This document shows positions 41,632-50,144 of a stretch of DNA of 64,000 bases, in pieces (the first letter of the stretch is position 1; every line of letters begins with the position of its first letter). A model generated the notes under the pieces. That model was not told where the DNA came from, did no database searches, and was given only the letters and a program-made list of their open reading frames with translations. The position numbers were made by a program, and so were the translations under genes. This DNA comes from an uncultured Lentibacter sp. (GTDB lineage Bacteria; Pseudomonadota; Alphaproteobacteria; Rhodobacterales; Rhodobacteraceae): NCBI GenBank assembly GCA_947497495.1, contig CANMGT010000002.1:1-64000 (forward strand), written 5' to 3'.

Positions 41632-42735
41632 ATGAAGGCTATAGCACTGTCACGGCGACTACGCCGCACACCGTTCAGCGAGGGCGTCGAGGCCGCAGGC
41701 GTAAAAGGATATACGGTGTATAACCGCATGCTTTTGCCAACGGTTTTCCGCTCGGTGCAGGAAGACTACCGCCACCTCAAGGAAGCTGTGCAAGTCTGGG
41801 ATGTGTCCTGCGAACGTCAGGTAGAGTTGCGCGGGCCCGACGCCAGCCGTCTGATGCAAATGCTGACTCCACGCGACCTGCGCGGGATGAATGCAGGCCA
41901 GTGCTACTACGTGCCGATTGTCGACGAGACAGGCGGGATGCTGAACGATCCTGTCGCTGTGAAGCTCGCTGAAGACAGGTGGTGGATTTCAATTGCTGAC
42001 AGTGATTTGCTCTTTTGGGTCAAAGGTATCGCCTATGGCTACCGTCTTGATGTGCTAGTCGATGAGCCCGACGTAAGCCCGCTTGCGATCCAGGGGCCAC
42101 ACGCCGACGACCTTATGGCAGAGGTGTTTGGCGACGCGGTGCGTGACATCCGCTTCTTCCGTTTTGGCATGTTCGAGTTTCAGGGCCGCAGCCTTGTTGT
42201 CGCGCGCTCGGGCTACTCCAAGCAGGGTGGTTTCGAGATCTACGTTGAGGGCGGTGACATCGGCATGCCGCTTTGGAATGCGCTGATGGAGGCGGGCAAG
42301 AAGTATGACGTCCATGCGGGCTGCCCCAACCTGATCGAGCGCATCGAGGGCGGTTTGCTGAGCTATGGCAACGACATGACAGACGACAACACGCCGCACG
42401 AGTGCGGGCTGGGCAAGTTCTGCAACACCCATACAGCCATCGGCTGTGTCGGCCGTGACGCCTTGCTGCGGGTCGCCCAAGAGGGGCCAGTGCGCCAGAT
42501 CCGCGCTGTCGAAATACACGGAGATGCCGTGCCGCCATGTGACAGGTTGTGGCCCGTCATGGTCGGCGATAGACAGGTGGGCAACATCAGCAGCGCGGCT
42601 TACTCGCCCGATTTCAACACCAATGTCGCCATCGGCATGATCCGGATGACACATTGGGACGAGGGCAGCGAAGTTGACGTTCTAACACCAGAGGGTATTC
42701 AGCCCGCGACTGTCAAAGAGACGTTTTGGCTATAA
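41632..42735 (+). CDS. dmdA: Dimethylsulfoniopropionate demethylase DmdA
   Basis: The 367-residue protein is a GcvT-fold, THF-dependent enzyme that removes one methyl group from DMSP, giving methylmercaptopropionate and 5-methyl-THF. The sequence closely follows roseobacter DmdA as I know it: SRRLRRTPFSEGVEAAGV, YTVYNRMLLPTVF, VWDVSCERQVELRGPDASRL, CYYVPIVDETGGMLNDPVAV in pieces, and NLIERIEGGLLSYGNDMTDDNTPHE. It has a GGGAGG ribosome site six bases before ATG. acuI follows 16 bases later. Unlike some Ruegeria, no GntR regulator gene is adjacent. Confidence 0.95.
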   Translation: MKAIALSRRLRRTPFSEGVEAAGVKGYTVYNRMLLPTVFRSVQEDYRHLKEAVQVWDVSCERQVELRGPDASRLMQMLTPRDLRGMNAGQCYYVPIVDETGGMLNDPVAVKLAEDRWWISIADSDLLFWVKGIAYGYRLDVLVDEPDVSPLAIQGPHADDLMAEVFGDAVRDIRFFRFGMFEFQGRSLVVARSGYSKQGGFEIYVEGGDIGMPLWNALMEAGKKYDVHAGCPNLIERIEGGLLSYGNDMTDDNTPHECGLGKFCNTHTAIGCVGRDALLRVAQEGPVRQIRAVEIHGDAVPPCDRLWPVMVGDRQVGNISSAAYSPDFNTNVAIGMIRMTHWDEGSEVDVLTPEGIQPATVKETFWL

Positions 42736-42751
42736 CCGAGAGGAAAATAAG

Positions 42752-43744
42752 ATGAGCAACTTCAACGCATTGATTGTAAGAAAAGACGAAGAAAGCGGCG
42801 AAACCAGTGCTGCTGTTGAGGCGCTCACACTGGACGATCTGCCCCAAGGCGAAGTCACTGTCGCGGTAGAATACAGCACGGTGAACTACAAAGACGGCCT
42901 GTGCCTGACCTCTGGTGGCGGGCTGGTCCGCAAGTATCCGCATGTTCCGGGAATCGACTTTGCGGGCACTGTCGAGGAGTCTTCTGATGCGCGCTACAAG
43001 GCGGGTGACAAGGTTGTCCTCACCGGCTGGCGCGTTGGCGAAGCGCATTGGGGCGGTTACTCGCAGAAGGCGCGAGTCAAGGCTGACTGGCTGGTGCCGC
43101 TGCCGGACGGGCTGAGCACGCGCCAAGCTATGGCCGTCGGCACAGCAGGCTTTACGGCGATGCTTTCGGTGATGGCGCTGGAAGATCACGGCATCAAAAG
43201 CGGGCCTGTGCTTGTTACAGGGGCCGCGGGCGGTGTTGGCTCGGTGGCGACAGCGATCCTCGCAAACCTTGGCTATGACGTGGCTGGCGTGACGGGGCGG
43301 CCAGAGACGGCTGACTACCTTAAGTCATTGGGCGCAAGCCAAATTGTCGCCCGCGAAGAGCTCTCCGAGACTGTGAAGCGCCCGCTCGAAGGCGAGACAT
43401 GGGGCGGCTGTATTGATGCTGTCGGCGGCGCAATGCTGGCACGCGTTCTGGGCCAGATGGAGTATGGCGCAAGCGTTGCCTCCGTCGGCCTTGCGGGCGG
43501 GGCTGGCTTGCCTGCGACGGTTATTCCTTTCTTGTTGCGCGGTGTGAACCTGCTGGGCATCGACAGTGTGATGCAGCCCTACGAGAACCGCCTGCGCGCT
43601 TGGGAGCGGGTCGCGAAAGACTTGCCGATGGACAAGCTCGAAGACATGGTGCAACCCGCCACGCTTGCAGACCTACCGCAGCTTGGTAAAGACATCCTGA
43701 ACGGGCAGGTCAAAGGCCGCGTTGTTGTTGATGTGAACGCCTGA
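42752..43744 (+). CDS. acuI: Acrylyl-CoA reductase AcuI
   Basis: A 330-residue MDR-family (zinc-free) oxidoreductase that reduces toxic acryloyl-CoA to propionyl-CoA using NADPH. Marks are the start FNALIVRKDEESGETSAAVE, STVNYKDGLCLTSGGG, HVPGIDFAGTVE, and the NADP fold VLVTGAAGGVGSVATAILA. It follows dmdA by 16 bases in what is probably one transcript, as in Ruegeria pomeroyi. The reaction protects the cell during DMSP breakdown. Confidence 0.94.
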   Translation: MSNFNALIVRKDEESGETSAAVEALTLDDLPQGEVTVAVEYSTVNYKDGLCLTSGGGLVRKYPHVPGIDFAGTVEESSDARYKAGDKVVLTGWRVGEAHWGGYSQKARVKADWLVPLPDGLSTRQAMAVGTAGFTAMLSVMALEDHGIKSGPVLVTGAAGGVGSVATAILANLGYDVAGVTGRPETADYLKSLGASQIVAREELSETVKRPLEGETWGGCIDAVGGAMLARVLGQMEYGASVASVGLAGGAGLPATVIPFLLRGVNLLGIDSVMQPYENRLRAWERVAKDLPMDKLEDMVQPATLADLPQLGKDILNGQVKGRVVVDVNA

Positions 43745-43759
43745 GCCAAGAGCTTGCTT

Positions 43760-43791
43760 TGGCCCCACCTGTCATGAGATGGGTGGGGCCA
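43760..43791. terminator. 10-bp hairpin after acuI
   Basis: The arms TGGCCCCACC (43760-43769) and GGTGGGGCCA (43782-43791) pair perfectly around a 12-base loop. It sits 15 bases after the acuI stop codon and before the HIT gene. The plus strand has no T-run after it, so strong termination is uncertain; on the minus strand there is a short T-rich tail. Confidence 0.55.
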
Positions 43792-43814
43792 CAGACCAAC
43801 AGAAAGGCCACGCC

Positions 43815-44231
43815 ATGCGCTATGACAGCGACAATATTTTCGCCAAAATCCTGCGCGGCGAAATCCCCTCATTCAAAGTCTATGAAGACGATAAAACCCT
43901 GTGTTTCATGGATATTATGCCGCGCGTGCCGGGGCATTGTCTGGTGATCCCCAAGACAAGCTGTGTCAATATCCTGGACGCGACACCTGCGCAGCTGAGC
44001 GCTTGTATGGAGACTGTGAACAAGGTTGCCAACGGCGCGATGAAGGCCTTTGACGCCGACGGGATCACGCTACAGCAGTTCTCGGAAGCCGCAGGCGGGC
44101 AGGAGGTTTTCCACCTGCATTTCCACATTCTGCCGCGCCATGAAGGCCAGAAAGTCGGGCCACACGGCGTGATGGGCGACATGGACGAGATCAAAGCCAA
44201 CGGCGAGAAACTGACAGCCGCATTGGGCTGA
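43815..44231 (+). CDS. HIT-family hydrolase (Hint-like)
   Basis: The 138-residue protein is a histidine-triad nucleotide hydrolase or transferase. It begins MRYDSDNIFAKILRGEIPSF, and the active motif is HLHFHILPR with His100, His102 and His104. The PRVPGHCLVIPK segment is also typical. Substrates in bacteria are AMP-lysine and related adenylates, but the physiological role is not settled. A longer frame upstream is not in the family pattern. Confidence 0.93.
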   Translation: MRYDSDNIFAKILRGEIPSFKVYEDDKTLCFMDIMPRVPGHCLVIPKTSCVNILDATPAQLSACMETVNKVANGAMKAFDADGITLQQFSEAAGGQEVFHLHFHILPRHEGQKVGPHGVMGDMDEIKANGEKLTAALG

Positions 44232-44272
44232 TTTAACGCTTTGTTAACCCCGCCTTAACGGCCAAAAACGCA

Positions 44273-44326
44273 GTGCCTACGGTATGCAGCTATCTATGCA
44301 GCTTTCCGTGCAGCATGCGTGCATAC
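44273..44326. repeat. Dispersed 54-nt repeat element, copy 2
   Basis: This copy matches 8849-8902 at 47 of 54 positions. It holds the same two TATGCAGC units, CGTGCAG and the inverted ends GTATGCA and TGCATAC. It is enclosed by a perfect 12-base inverted repeat, CGGCCAAAAACG (44259-44270) and CGTTTTTGGCCG (44326-44337), different in sequence from the outer repeat of copy 1. It lies after the HIT gene. Confidence 0.85.
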
Positions 44327-44337
44327 GTTTTTGGCCG

Positions 44338-44643
44338 CGTCCAACCGGTTAATGCGGCGTGCGGTGCTGCGCCACCGCCGGTGCTTTGGACATTGCCGAT
44401 GGTTTTTGTCGCGATGCCATCGACCCCCCAAAACTTGACACACAGAATCCGGACACAGGGCACCCGGACACAGGGCACCCCGCACTTAGCATGCTGTGGC
44501 CGCGGGCAGGGTGCGCGCACCCGCTTCAAAGCACTGGCGGGCCACGAATTCGCAATCTTACGTTACGAAACAATCAAGAAAACACGTTGTGATTTGTCAG
44601 GTTGGCTGAATAGTTAGCTGAAATGGTCTTTGGGAGGAGCGCC
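44338..44643. other. Intergenic region upstream of the ABC importer operon
   Basis: About 300 bases contain no convincing gene. Within them are a perfect 15-base tandem duplication (44449-44463 and 44464-44478, CCGGACACAGGGCAC). There is also a long-range inverted pair near 44375-44388 and 44527-44541 (13 of 15 matching). A GGGAGGAG ribosome site just precedes livH. The promoter of the operon should be here, but I see no clear -35/-10 pair. Confidence 0.5.
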
Positions 44644-45519
44644 GTGGATTTTCTACAACTCATCATCAGTGGGCTGGCCAACGGCTGTGTCTACGGGTTG
44701 ATCGCTTTGGGATTTGTGCTGATCTACAAGGCCACCGAAGCAGTGAACTTTGCCCAAGGTGACTTCATGATGCTCGGCGCCTTCGTGTGCATCGGATTTA
44801 CAAATCACGAGTACATGGGGCTCAGCTTCTGGATTGCGGTGCCGCTGTCGATCCTTGTGATGGGTGTTCTCGGTTACCTCTTCAACTGGGGCATTTTGCG
44901 CCACATGTTCGGCCAGTCCCAGACATCGATTGTCATCCTGACCATCGCGATGGGCTTTATCATCCGCTTCTTCGCGGGAGCCATCTGGAGCCACGAACCA
45001 ACCTCGCTGGAAACGCCCTTTGCGGGGCAGGATATCCGCTCGGGCGGGCTTGTGCTGGGCATTGACGAGGTGTTGATCGTGGTGGTGACGGCCATTCTGA
45101 CACTGGCCTTCTACCTGTTCTTCTCGCGCACCCGCATCGGGCTTGCGATGCAGGCCGCCTCCCAAAACCAGTTGGCGGCCTATTACATGGGCATCCCCGT
45201 CAAGCGCATTCACAGCCTTGTTTGGGGCTTGTCGGGCATGGTTGCTGCGGTCGCGGGCATTCTGTTTGCCTCCAAAGGCGCGATTGACCCTTCCACCGGA
45301 TTGCTCGGCATCAAAGCCTTTGCTGCAGCGGCGATCGGCGGCTTTGGCTCGCTTCCGGGCGCGCTTCTGGGCGGCTTGATCATTGGCTTGGTGGAACCGC
45401 TCGCCTCTCGCTATGGCCCGCCCGGCGTGAGCCAGATTGCACCCTACGCAATTTTGCTGCTCATTCTGATCTTCCGGCCTGGCGGCATCTTCTCACAGAC
45501 ACAACGAAAGAAGGTCTAG
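44644..45519 (+). CDS. livH: Branched-chain-type ABC transporter permease LivH
   Basis: A membrane permease of 291 residues with about eight hydrophobic helices. LivH landmarks are SGLANGCVYGLIALGFVLIYK at the start (in pieces), NFAQGDFMMLGAF, and GFGSLPGALLGGLIIGLVE near the end. An upstream ATG is open, but the GTG at 44644 with GGGAGGAG five bases before it fits the family start VDFLQLI. It is the first gene of a livHMGF-ligase-livK unit. Confidence 0.92.
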   Translation: MDFLQLIISGLANGCVYGLIALGFVLIYKATEAVNFAQGDFMMLGAFVCIGFTNHEYMGLSFWIAVPLSILVMGVLGYLFNWGILRHMFGQSQTSIVILTIAMGFIIRFFAGAIWSHEPTSLETPFAGQDIRSGGLVLGIDEVLIVVVTAILTLAFYLFFSRTRIGLAMQAASQNQLAAYYMGIPVKRIHSLVWGLSGMVAAVAGILFASKGAIDPSTGLLGIKAFAAAAIGGFGSLPGALLGGLIIGLVEPLASRYGPPGVSQIAPYAILLLILIFRPGGIFSQTQRKKV

Positions 45520-45520
45520 G

Positions 45521-46627
45521 ATGCGCTTTGTCTTCAAAACCTCTTACGACGCAGATATTTCGCTGTTCAAACATCGCGCACAGGCGGTGTGGTATGGGCT
45601 GCTGCTTTTGCTGGTGCTTGCCACACCGCTGTATTTCGTCGCGATTGGCGATGCTTATCTGCTGGGTGAAATCACCGGCATGTTGATTTTGGCGATTGCC
45701 GGCATGGGCCTCATGCTCTTGACGGGGCACACCGGCTTGCCGAGCCTCGGGCACGCGACGTTCATGGCCTTAGGCTGTTATCTGAACATCAATCTGCTGG
45801 GGGCGGGCGTGCCTTGGGTCATCGCGTTCCCGCTCTCGGGGCTTATTGCGGGCCTGTTGGGGACCATGATCGCGCTTCCGGTTTTGCGTCTGCATGGCGT
45901 TTATCTGGCCTTGGCGACTTTGGCGATGTCGATGCTGACCGGCGATTTTGTCGTCATAGCCGAGCCTTGGACGGGGGGCATCGCGGGGGCCGCTGTGCCG
46001 GACATCAACATCTTCGGGATGGAGATCAACCGCTACTCGACGCCTTACAAGTTCTACTATCTGGTGCTCTTCGTTGCGATTATGATCGTCTGGTTCTATC
46101 GCAACCTTTTGCGCACGCCGACAGGCCGCAGCTTTACCGCCATTCGCGATAGCGAAATCTCGGCGCGGGCCATGGGGATCAACCTTACGCAGACCAAAGC
46201 GCTTTCGTTTTTCCTGTCGGCCACGGCGGCGGGCTTGGCGGGGGCGCTCTTTGGCCATTCCGCAGGTTATGTGACGAACGAGACATTCGATCTGGTCATG
46301 TCGATCACCTTGCTCTTGATGATCGTCATCGGCGGCTTGGGGTTCATTCACGGCGCATTCTTTGGGGCGATTGTGGTTGGCATCATCCCTGTTGCCATTG
46401 CCAACGGGCGGACCTTTCTGGCGACTACGTTTGATGTGAACATCAACGTGCCGGGCCTAGAGAGCGCGCTTTTTGCCTTCATCCTCGTCTGCTTCATCTT
46501 GTTTGAGCCAATGGGGCTTTATGGCCGATGGCTCAAAATCCGCACCTATTTCGAACTGTTCCCCTTCTACCGAAAGGACATGTTCAAACGTCAGAAATCC
46601 TATCTTAAGACGGATCGCATCCAATGA
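45521..46627 (+). CDS. livM: Branched-chain-type ABC transporter permease LivM
   Basis: The 368-residue permease has about nine hydrophobic helices and the LivM loops LTGHTGLPSLGHATFMALG and FIHGAFFGAIVVG. A cytoplasmic motif PTGRSFTAIRDSEISARAMGIN is typical and contacts the ATPases. It begins one base after livH and overlaps livG by four. Confidence 0.94.
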   Translation: MRFVFKTSYDADISLFKHRAQAVWYGLLLLLVLATPLYFVAIGDAYLLGEITGMLILAIAGMGLMLLTGHTGLPSLGHATFMALGCYLNINLLGAGVPWVIAFPLSGLIAGLLGTMIALPVLRLHGVYLALATLAMSMLTGDFVVIAEPWTGGIAGAAVPDINIFGMEINRYSTPYKFYYLVLFVAIMIVWFYRNLLRTPTGRSFTAIRDSEISARAMGINLTQTKALSFFLSATAAGLAGALFGHSAGYVTNETFDLVMSITLLLMIVIGGLGFIHGAFFGAIVVGIIPVAIANGRTFLATTFDVNINVPGLESALFAFILVCFILFEPMGLYGRWLKIRTYFELFPFYRKDMFKRQKSYLKTDRIQ

Positions 46628-47415
46628 GCTTGCTTGAAATCACTGATGTCACACTGCGGTTCGGCGGCTTGGTGGCGGTCGACAACGTTTCTTTGAAGGT
46701 GGAAGAGGGCGAAGTTTTTGCCCTTGTTGGCCCCAACGGCGCGGGCAAATCCACGATCTTCAACCTGATCTCGCGGTTTTATGATCCGGCGGAGGGCAGC
46801 ATTCGCTTTGACGGCCATGATCTTTTGAAAAACAGCGCCGATCAGGTGCCCGGTTTTGGCATTGCGCGCACATTTCAGAACATCGAGCTATTCGAGCAAG
46901 CGACGGTGTTGCAAAACCTGCTTGTCGGGCGCCATAGGCACCGGCAAACCGGCATGCTTTCAAATATCGTGTTCTCGCCAAAAGCCTACCGCGAAGAGCT
47001 GCGCCACCGCGCGGCAGTGGAAGAGGTTATCGAGTTTCTGAACCTTCAACATTATCGCGACAAGATGATCGGCGGGCTGCCTTACGGGGTGCGCAAAGTT
47101 GTGGAACTTGGCCGTGCGCTGGCCTCCGAGCCGAAGCTGTTGCTGCTTGACGAGCCTGCTTCCGGGCTATCGGTCGAAGAGACGCAGGACATGGCGTTCT
47201 GGATTGAGGACATACAAAAACAGATGGGCATTTCGGTTATGATGGTCGAGCACGACATGGGGCTGGTTTCCGCCGTATCGGGGCGTGTCATGGCGCTATC
47301 GGATGGTAAGGAGCTGGCCACGGGCACAGCCGCTGAAGTGCAATCACACCCTGCTGTGATCGAAGCCTATCTGGGCACTGGTGAAATCTCCAAAACAGGG
47401 ACATCACGCGCATGA
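46624..47415 (+). CDS. livG: Branched-chain-type ABC transporter ATPase LivG
   Basis: The 263-residue ATPase has Walker A GPNGAGKST, the Q-loop ARTFQNIELF, the signature (degenerate here, YGVRKVVELGRAL) and Walker B LLLLDEPASGLS, with switch MVEHDM. The signature lacks the usual LSGG; LivG proteins often read SYGxQRxLE, and this one has PYGVRKVVE. It overlaps livM and livF by four bases each. Confidence 0.95.
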   Translation: MSLLEITDVTLRFGGLVAVDNVSLKVEEGEVFALVGPNGAGKSTIFNLISRFYDPAEGSIRFDGHDLLKNSADQVPGFGIARTFQNIELFEQATVLQNLLVGRHRHRQTGMLSNIVFSPKAYREELRHRAAVEEVIEFLNLQHYRDKMIGGLPYGVRKVVELGRALASEPKLLLLDEPASGLSVEETQDMAFWIEDIQKQMGISVMMVEHDMGLVSAVSGRVMALSDGKELATGTAAEVQSHPAVIEAYLGTGEISKTGTSRA

Positions 47416-48206
47416 GCACAGACGCCACATCTCCGAACGTCGTTTTGCAGATCGACAACCTTGAAAGCTACTACGGCCCCATCATGGCCATTCGCGGCGT
47501 GAGCCTGAAAGTCTTTGAAGGCCAGATCGTCACAGTGCTCGGGGCCAATGGCGCCGGAAAAACGACACTGCTGAAAACCATCTCGGGCGTGATGGACCCC
47601 GAAAAAGGCAACATCAAGATGGCCGGCGCTGACATCCAGCACCTGGAGCCGGACGCCATTGTGCGCCGCGGCATTGTGCATGTGCCCGAGGGCCGCGAGA
47701 TATTCCCGTTGATGACCGTAGCTGAGAACATCGCGATGGGGGCCTATACCCGCAAAGACCGCAGTGGAATTAGCGACGACGAGGAGATGGTTTACTCTTA
47801 CTTTCCGATCCTTAAAGACCGCCGCGACCAGCGGGCGGGCACGCTGTCGGGCGGGCAACAACAGATGTTGGCGATCGGGCGCGGGCTGATGTCGCACCCC
47901 AAGCTGATGTTGCTGGACGAACCGAGCCTTGGCCTCTCTCCGCTTCTGACGCAGGAGATTTTCGAGATCATCGTGCGGCTCAACAAAGAGCAAAAGGTCA
48001 CGATGATGTTGGTCGAACAGAATGCCAAAGTGGCCCTTGATGCGGCTGACTACGGCTATGTGATGGAGCTTGGACGCATCGTGATGAACGATTCAGCCGA
48101 TGTTCTGGCCGCCTCAAAAGACATTCAGGAATTCTATCTTGGCGTCAGTCAGGATGAGAACCAGCGCGGGCAACGCCGCTGGAAGCAACGCAAGACTTGG
48201 CGATAG
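47412..48206 (+). CDS. livF: Branched-chain-type ABC transporter ATPase LivF
   Basis: The 264-residue second ATPase has Walker A GANGAGKTT, signature LSGGQQQMLAIGRGLM, Walker B LMLLDEPSLGLSP and switch LVEQN. The start overlaps livG by four bases. The C-terminus is slightly extended and basic. Confidence 0.95.
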   Translation: MSTDATSPNVVLQIDNLESYYGPIMAIRGVSLKVFEGQIVTVLGANGAGKTTLLKTISGVMDPEKGNIKMAGADIQHLEPDAIVRRGIVHVPEGREIFPLMTVAENIAMGAYTRKDRSGISDDEEMVYSYFPILKDRRDQRAGTLSGGQQQMLAIGRGLMSHPKLMLLDEPSLGLSPLLTQEIFEIIVRLNKEQKVTMMLVEQNAKVALDAADYGYVMELGRIVMNDSADVLAASKDIQEFYLGVSQDENQRGQRRWKQRKTWR

Positions 48207-48215
48207 GGATTGATC

Positions 48216-50096
48216 ATGACAGACACACTCCCCCCTCAGGAAAAAGTGCACGGGCTGATGGTCAACGCAGACCTGTCCAAGGGCCCGTTCTACATCGACG
48301 GCATGGACACCACGCCCAAGCTGTTTCGCAAGCGTTGCCACGATCTTGGCAAACGCACAGCGCACCGCGAAAAGACATTCGGCATCTGGCGCTCCCATTC
48401 GTGGGATGACTATTTCACCCGCGCCAAACACCTCGGCCTTGGGCTTGTGTCCCTTGGCTTGAAACCCGGTGAGGTGGTGTCGATCCTGTCTGAGGACAAC
48501 AAGGAATGGATGTATACCGACATGGGTGTGCAATGTGTCGGCTCGATTTGTTCTGGCGTCTACACCACGGATTCGGCCTCGCAACTGGAGTATCTTGTCA
48601 ACAACTCGGAGAGCCGCTTCCTTCTGGTTGAGAATGACGAGCAGTTGGACAAGTTCCTGCAGGTGCGAGACCAGATGCCGGATCTCGTCAAAGTCATCGT
48701 GATCGACCGCGAAGGGCTTCACGGGTTCAGCGATCCGCAGGTTATTTTCCTCGACGAGCTTTACGAGATCGGCGCGGCCTATGACGCGGCCAATCCGCAG
48801 GCTTTTGACGCCTCGATTGACGCGACCAAGCCTGAAGATACCGCCATTCTTGTCTATACCTCCGGCACGACAGGAAAGCCCAAGGGCGCTATGATCAGCC
48901 ATGGCAACCTGATGTATTCAGTCTCGGCAGGGTTGCGCGACGGGCCGGTTTTTGACACCGACAACCAGCTTTGCTTTTTGCCGCTCTGTCACATTCTGGA
49001 GCGGGTGTTCTCTGTCAATGCGCCCATTGCGGCTGCGTCCACGATTAATTTCGCGGAAAGCCCGGAAACGATCTTTGACAACCTGCAAGAAGTCAGCCCG
49101 CAGACATTTGTTGCGGTGCCGCGCCTCTGGGAGAAGATTTATTCGCAAGTGGCCATTAGCATCGGGGATGCGACGGGGCTGCAAAAATGGGCCTACGCCA
49201 AAGCTTTGAAAGCGGGCGCTGCACGTGCCGACTGTCTGGCCCAAAACAAGCCGATACCGCTTGGCACCAACCTTGCCTACCGTTTCTGGGATATCGCCTT
49301 GCTGCAAAACCTGCGCCGCATGATCGGGATGGACCGCCTGCGCCGTGGCGGCTCTGGTGCGGCGCCTATCTCGCCTGATCTGCTGAAATGGTATCAGTCG
49401 ATCGGCGTTCCGGTGCTTGAGGGCTACGGCATGACAGAGAGTTCCGGCGTGATCAGCATTAACAGTGAGGGCGCCAACAAGGTTGGCACGGTTGGCCCCG
49501 CCTTGCCCGGCGCCGAGATCCGCATCTCGCCGGAGGGCGAAGTGCAATACAAAGCTGGCAATGTCTTTCAGGGCTATTGGAAGAATCCGGAAAAGACAGC
49601 CGAGACATTTACGGAAGATGGCTGGTTGCGCACCGGCGATGTGGGCATGCTCGACAATCAGGGCTACCTGACGATCACCGGACGCCTCAAGGACATTATC
49701 ATCACCGCAGGCGGCAAGAACATCACCCCAGCCGAGATCGAGAACAAGCTGAAGTTCTCGCCCTATATTTCGGACGTTGTCGTGATCGGAGACAAGCGCA
49801 AGTTCCTGACCTGTCTGGTGATGATTGATCAGGAAAACGTTGAAAAGTTCGCGCAAGACCGGCGCGTGCCATTCTCGAACTATGCCTCGCTCTGCGCGGC
49901 GCAAGAGGTACAAGACCTGATCCGCGAAACGATTGATAACGTGAACAAGGATTTCGCGCGGGTCGAACAGATCAAAGACTTCCGTCTGATCAACATTCTT
50001 CTGACGGCGGATGATGACGAACTTACGCCGACCATGAAGCTTAAACGCAGCTTTGTGGAGACCAAACATAGTGAGTTGATCAGCCAGATGTATTGA
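48216..50096 (+). CDS. AMP-dependent acyl-CoA ligase (long-chain type) in ABC operon
   Basis: A 626-residue adenylate-forming ligase that activates a carboxylic acid with ATP and CoA. The core motif is VYTSGTTGKPKGAM, followed by GYGMTESSG, the TGDVG hinge and KDIIITAGGKNITPAEIE at the end. Overall it resembles FadD15-type long-chain ligases. It lies between livF and the periplasmic binding protein, so the imported compound is likely a carboxylic acid, made into its CoA ester on entry. A TTG six bases upstream is possible; the ATG was preferred. Confidence 0.9.
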   Translation: MTDTLPPQEKVHGLMVNADLSKGPFYIDGMDTTPKLFRKRCHDLGKRTAHREKTFGIWRSHSWDDYFTRAKHLGLGLVSLGLKPGEVVSILSEDNKEWMYTDMGVQCVGSICSGVYTTDSASQLEYLVNNSESRFLLVENDEQLDKFLQVRDQMPDLVKVIVIDREGLHGFSDPQVIFLDELYEIGAAYDAANPQAFDASIDATKPEDTAILVYTSGTTGKPKGAMISHGNLMYSVSAGLRDGPVFDTDNQLCFLPLCHILERVFSVNAPIAAASTINFAESPETIFDNLQEVSPQTFVAVPRLWEKIYSQVAISIGDATGLQKWAYAKALKAGAARADCLAQNKPIPLGTNLAYRFWDIALLQNLRRMIGMDRLRRGGSGAAPISPDLLKWYQSIGVPVLEGYGMTESSGVISINSEGANKVGTVGPALPGAEIRISPEGEVQYKAGNVFQGYWKNPEKTAETFTEDGWLRTGDVGMLDNQGYLTITGRLKDIIITAGGKNITPAEIENKLKFSPYISDVVVIGDKRKFLTCLVMIDQENVEKFAQDRRVPFSNYASLCAAQEVQDLIRETIDNVNKDFARVEQIKDFRLINILLTADDDELTPTMKLKRSFVETKHSELISQMY

Positions 50097-50144
50097 CAAC
50101 AGCGGGCTGCAATTCTCAAATGACAACATAAAGGGAGAAGACCA

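Noticed and set aside
48918..50129. Minus-strand open frame of 403 codons over the acyl-CoA ligase
   Set aside because: It is a shadow in GC-rich sequence; the plus-strand ligase has all adenylation motifs.
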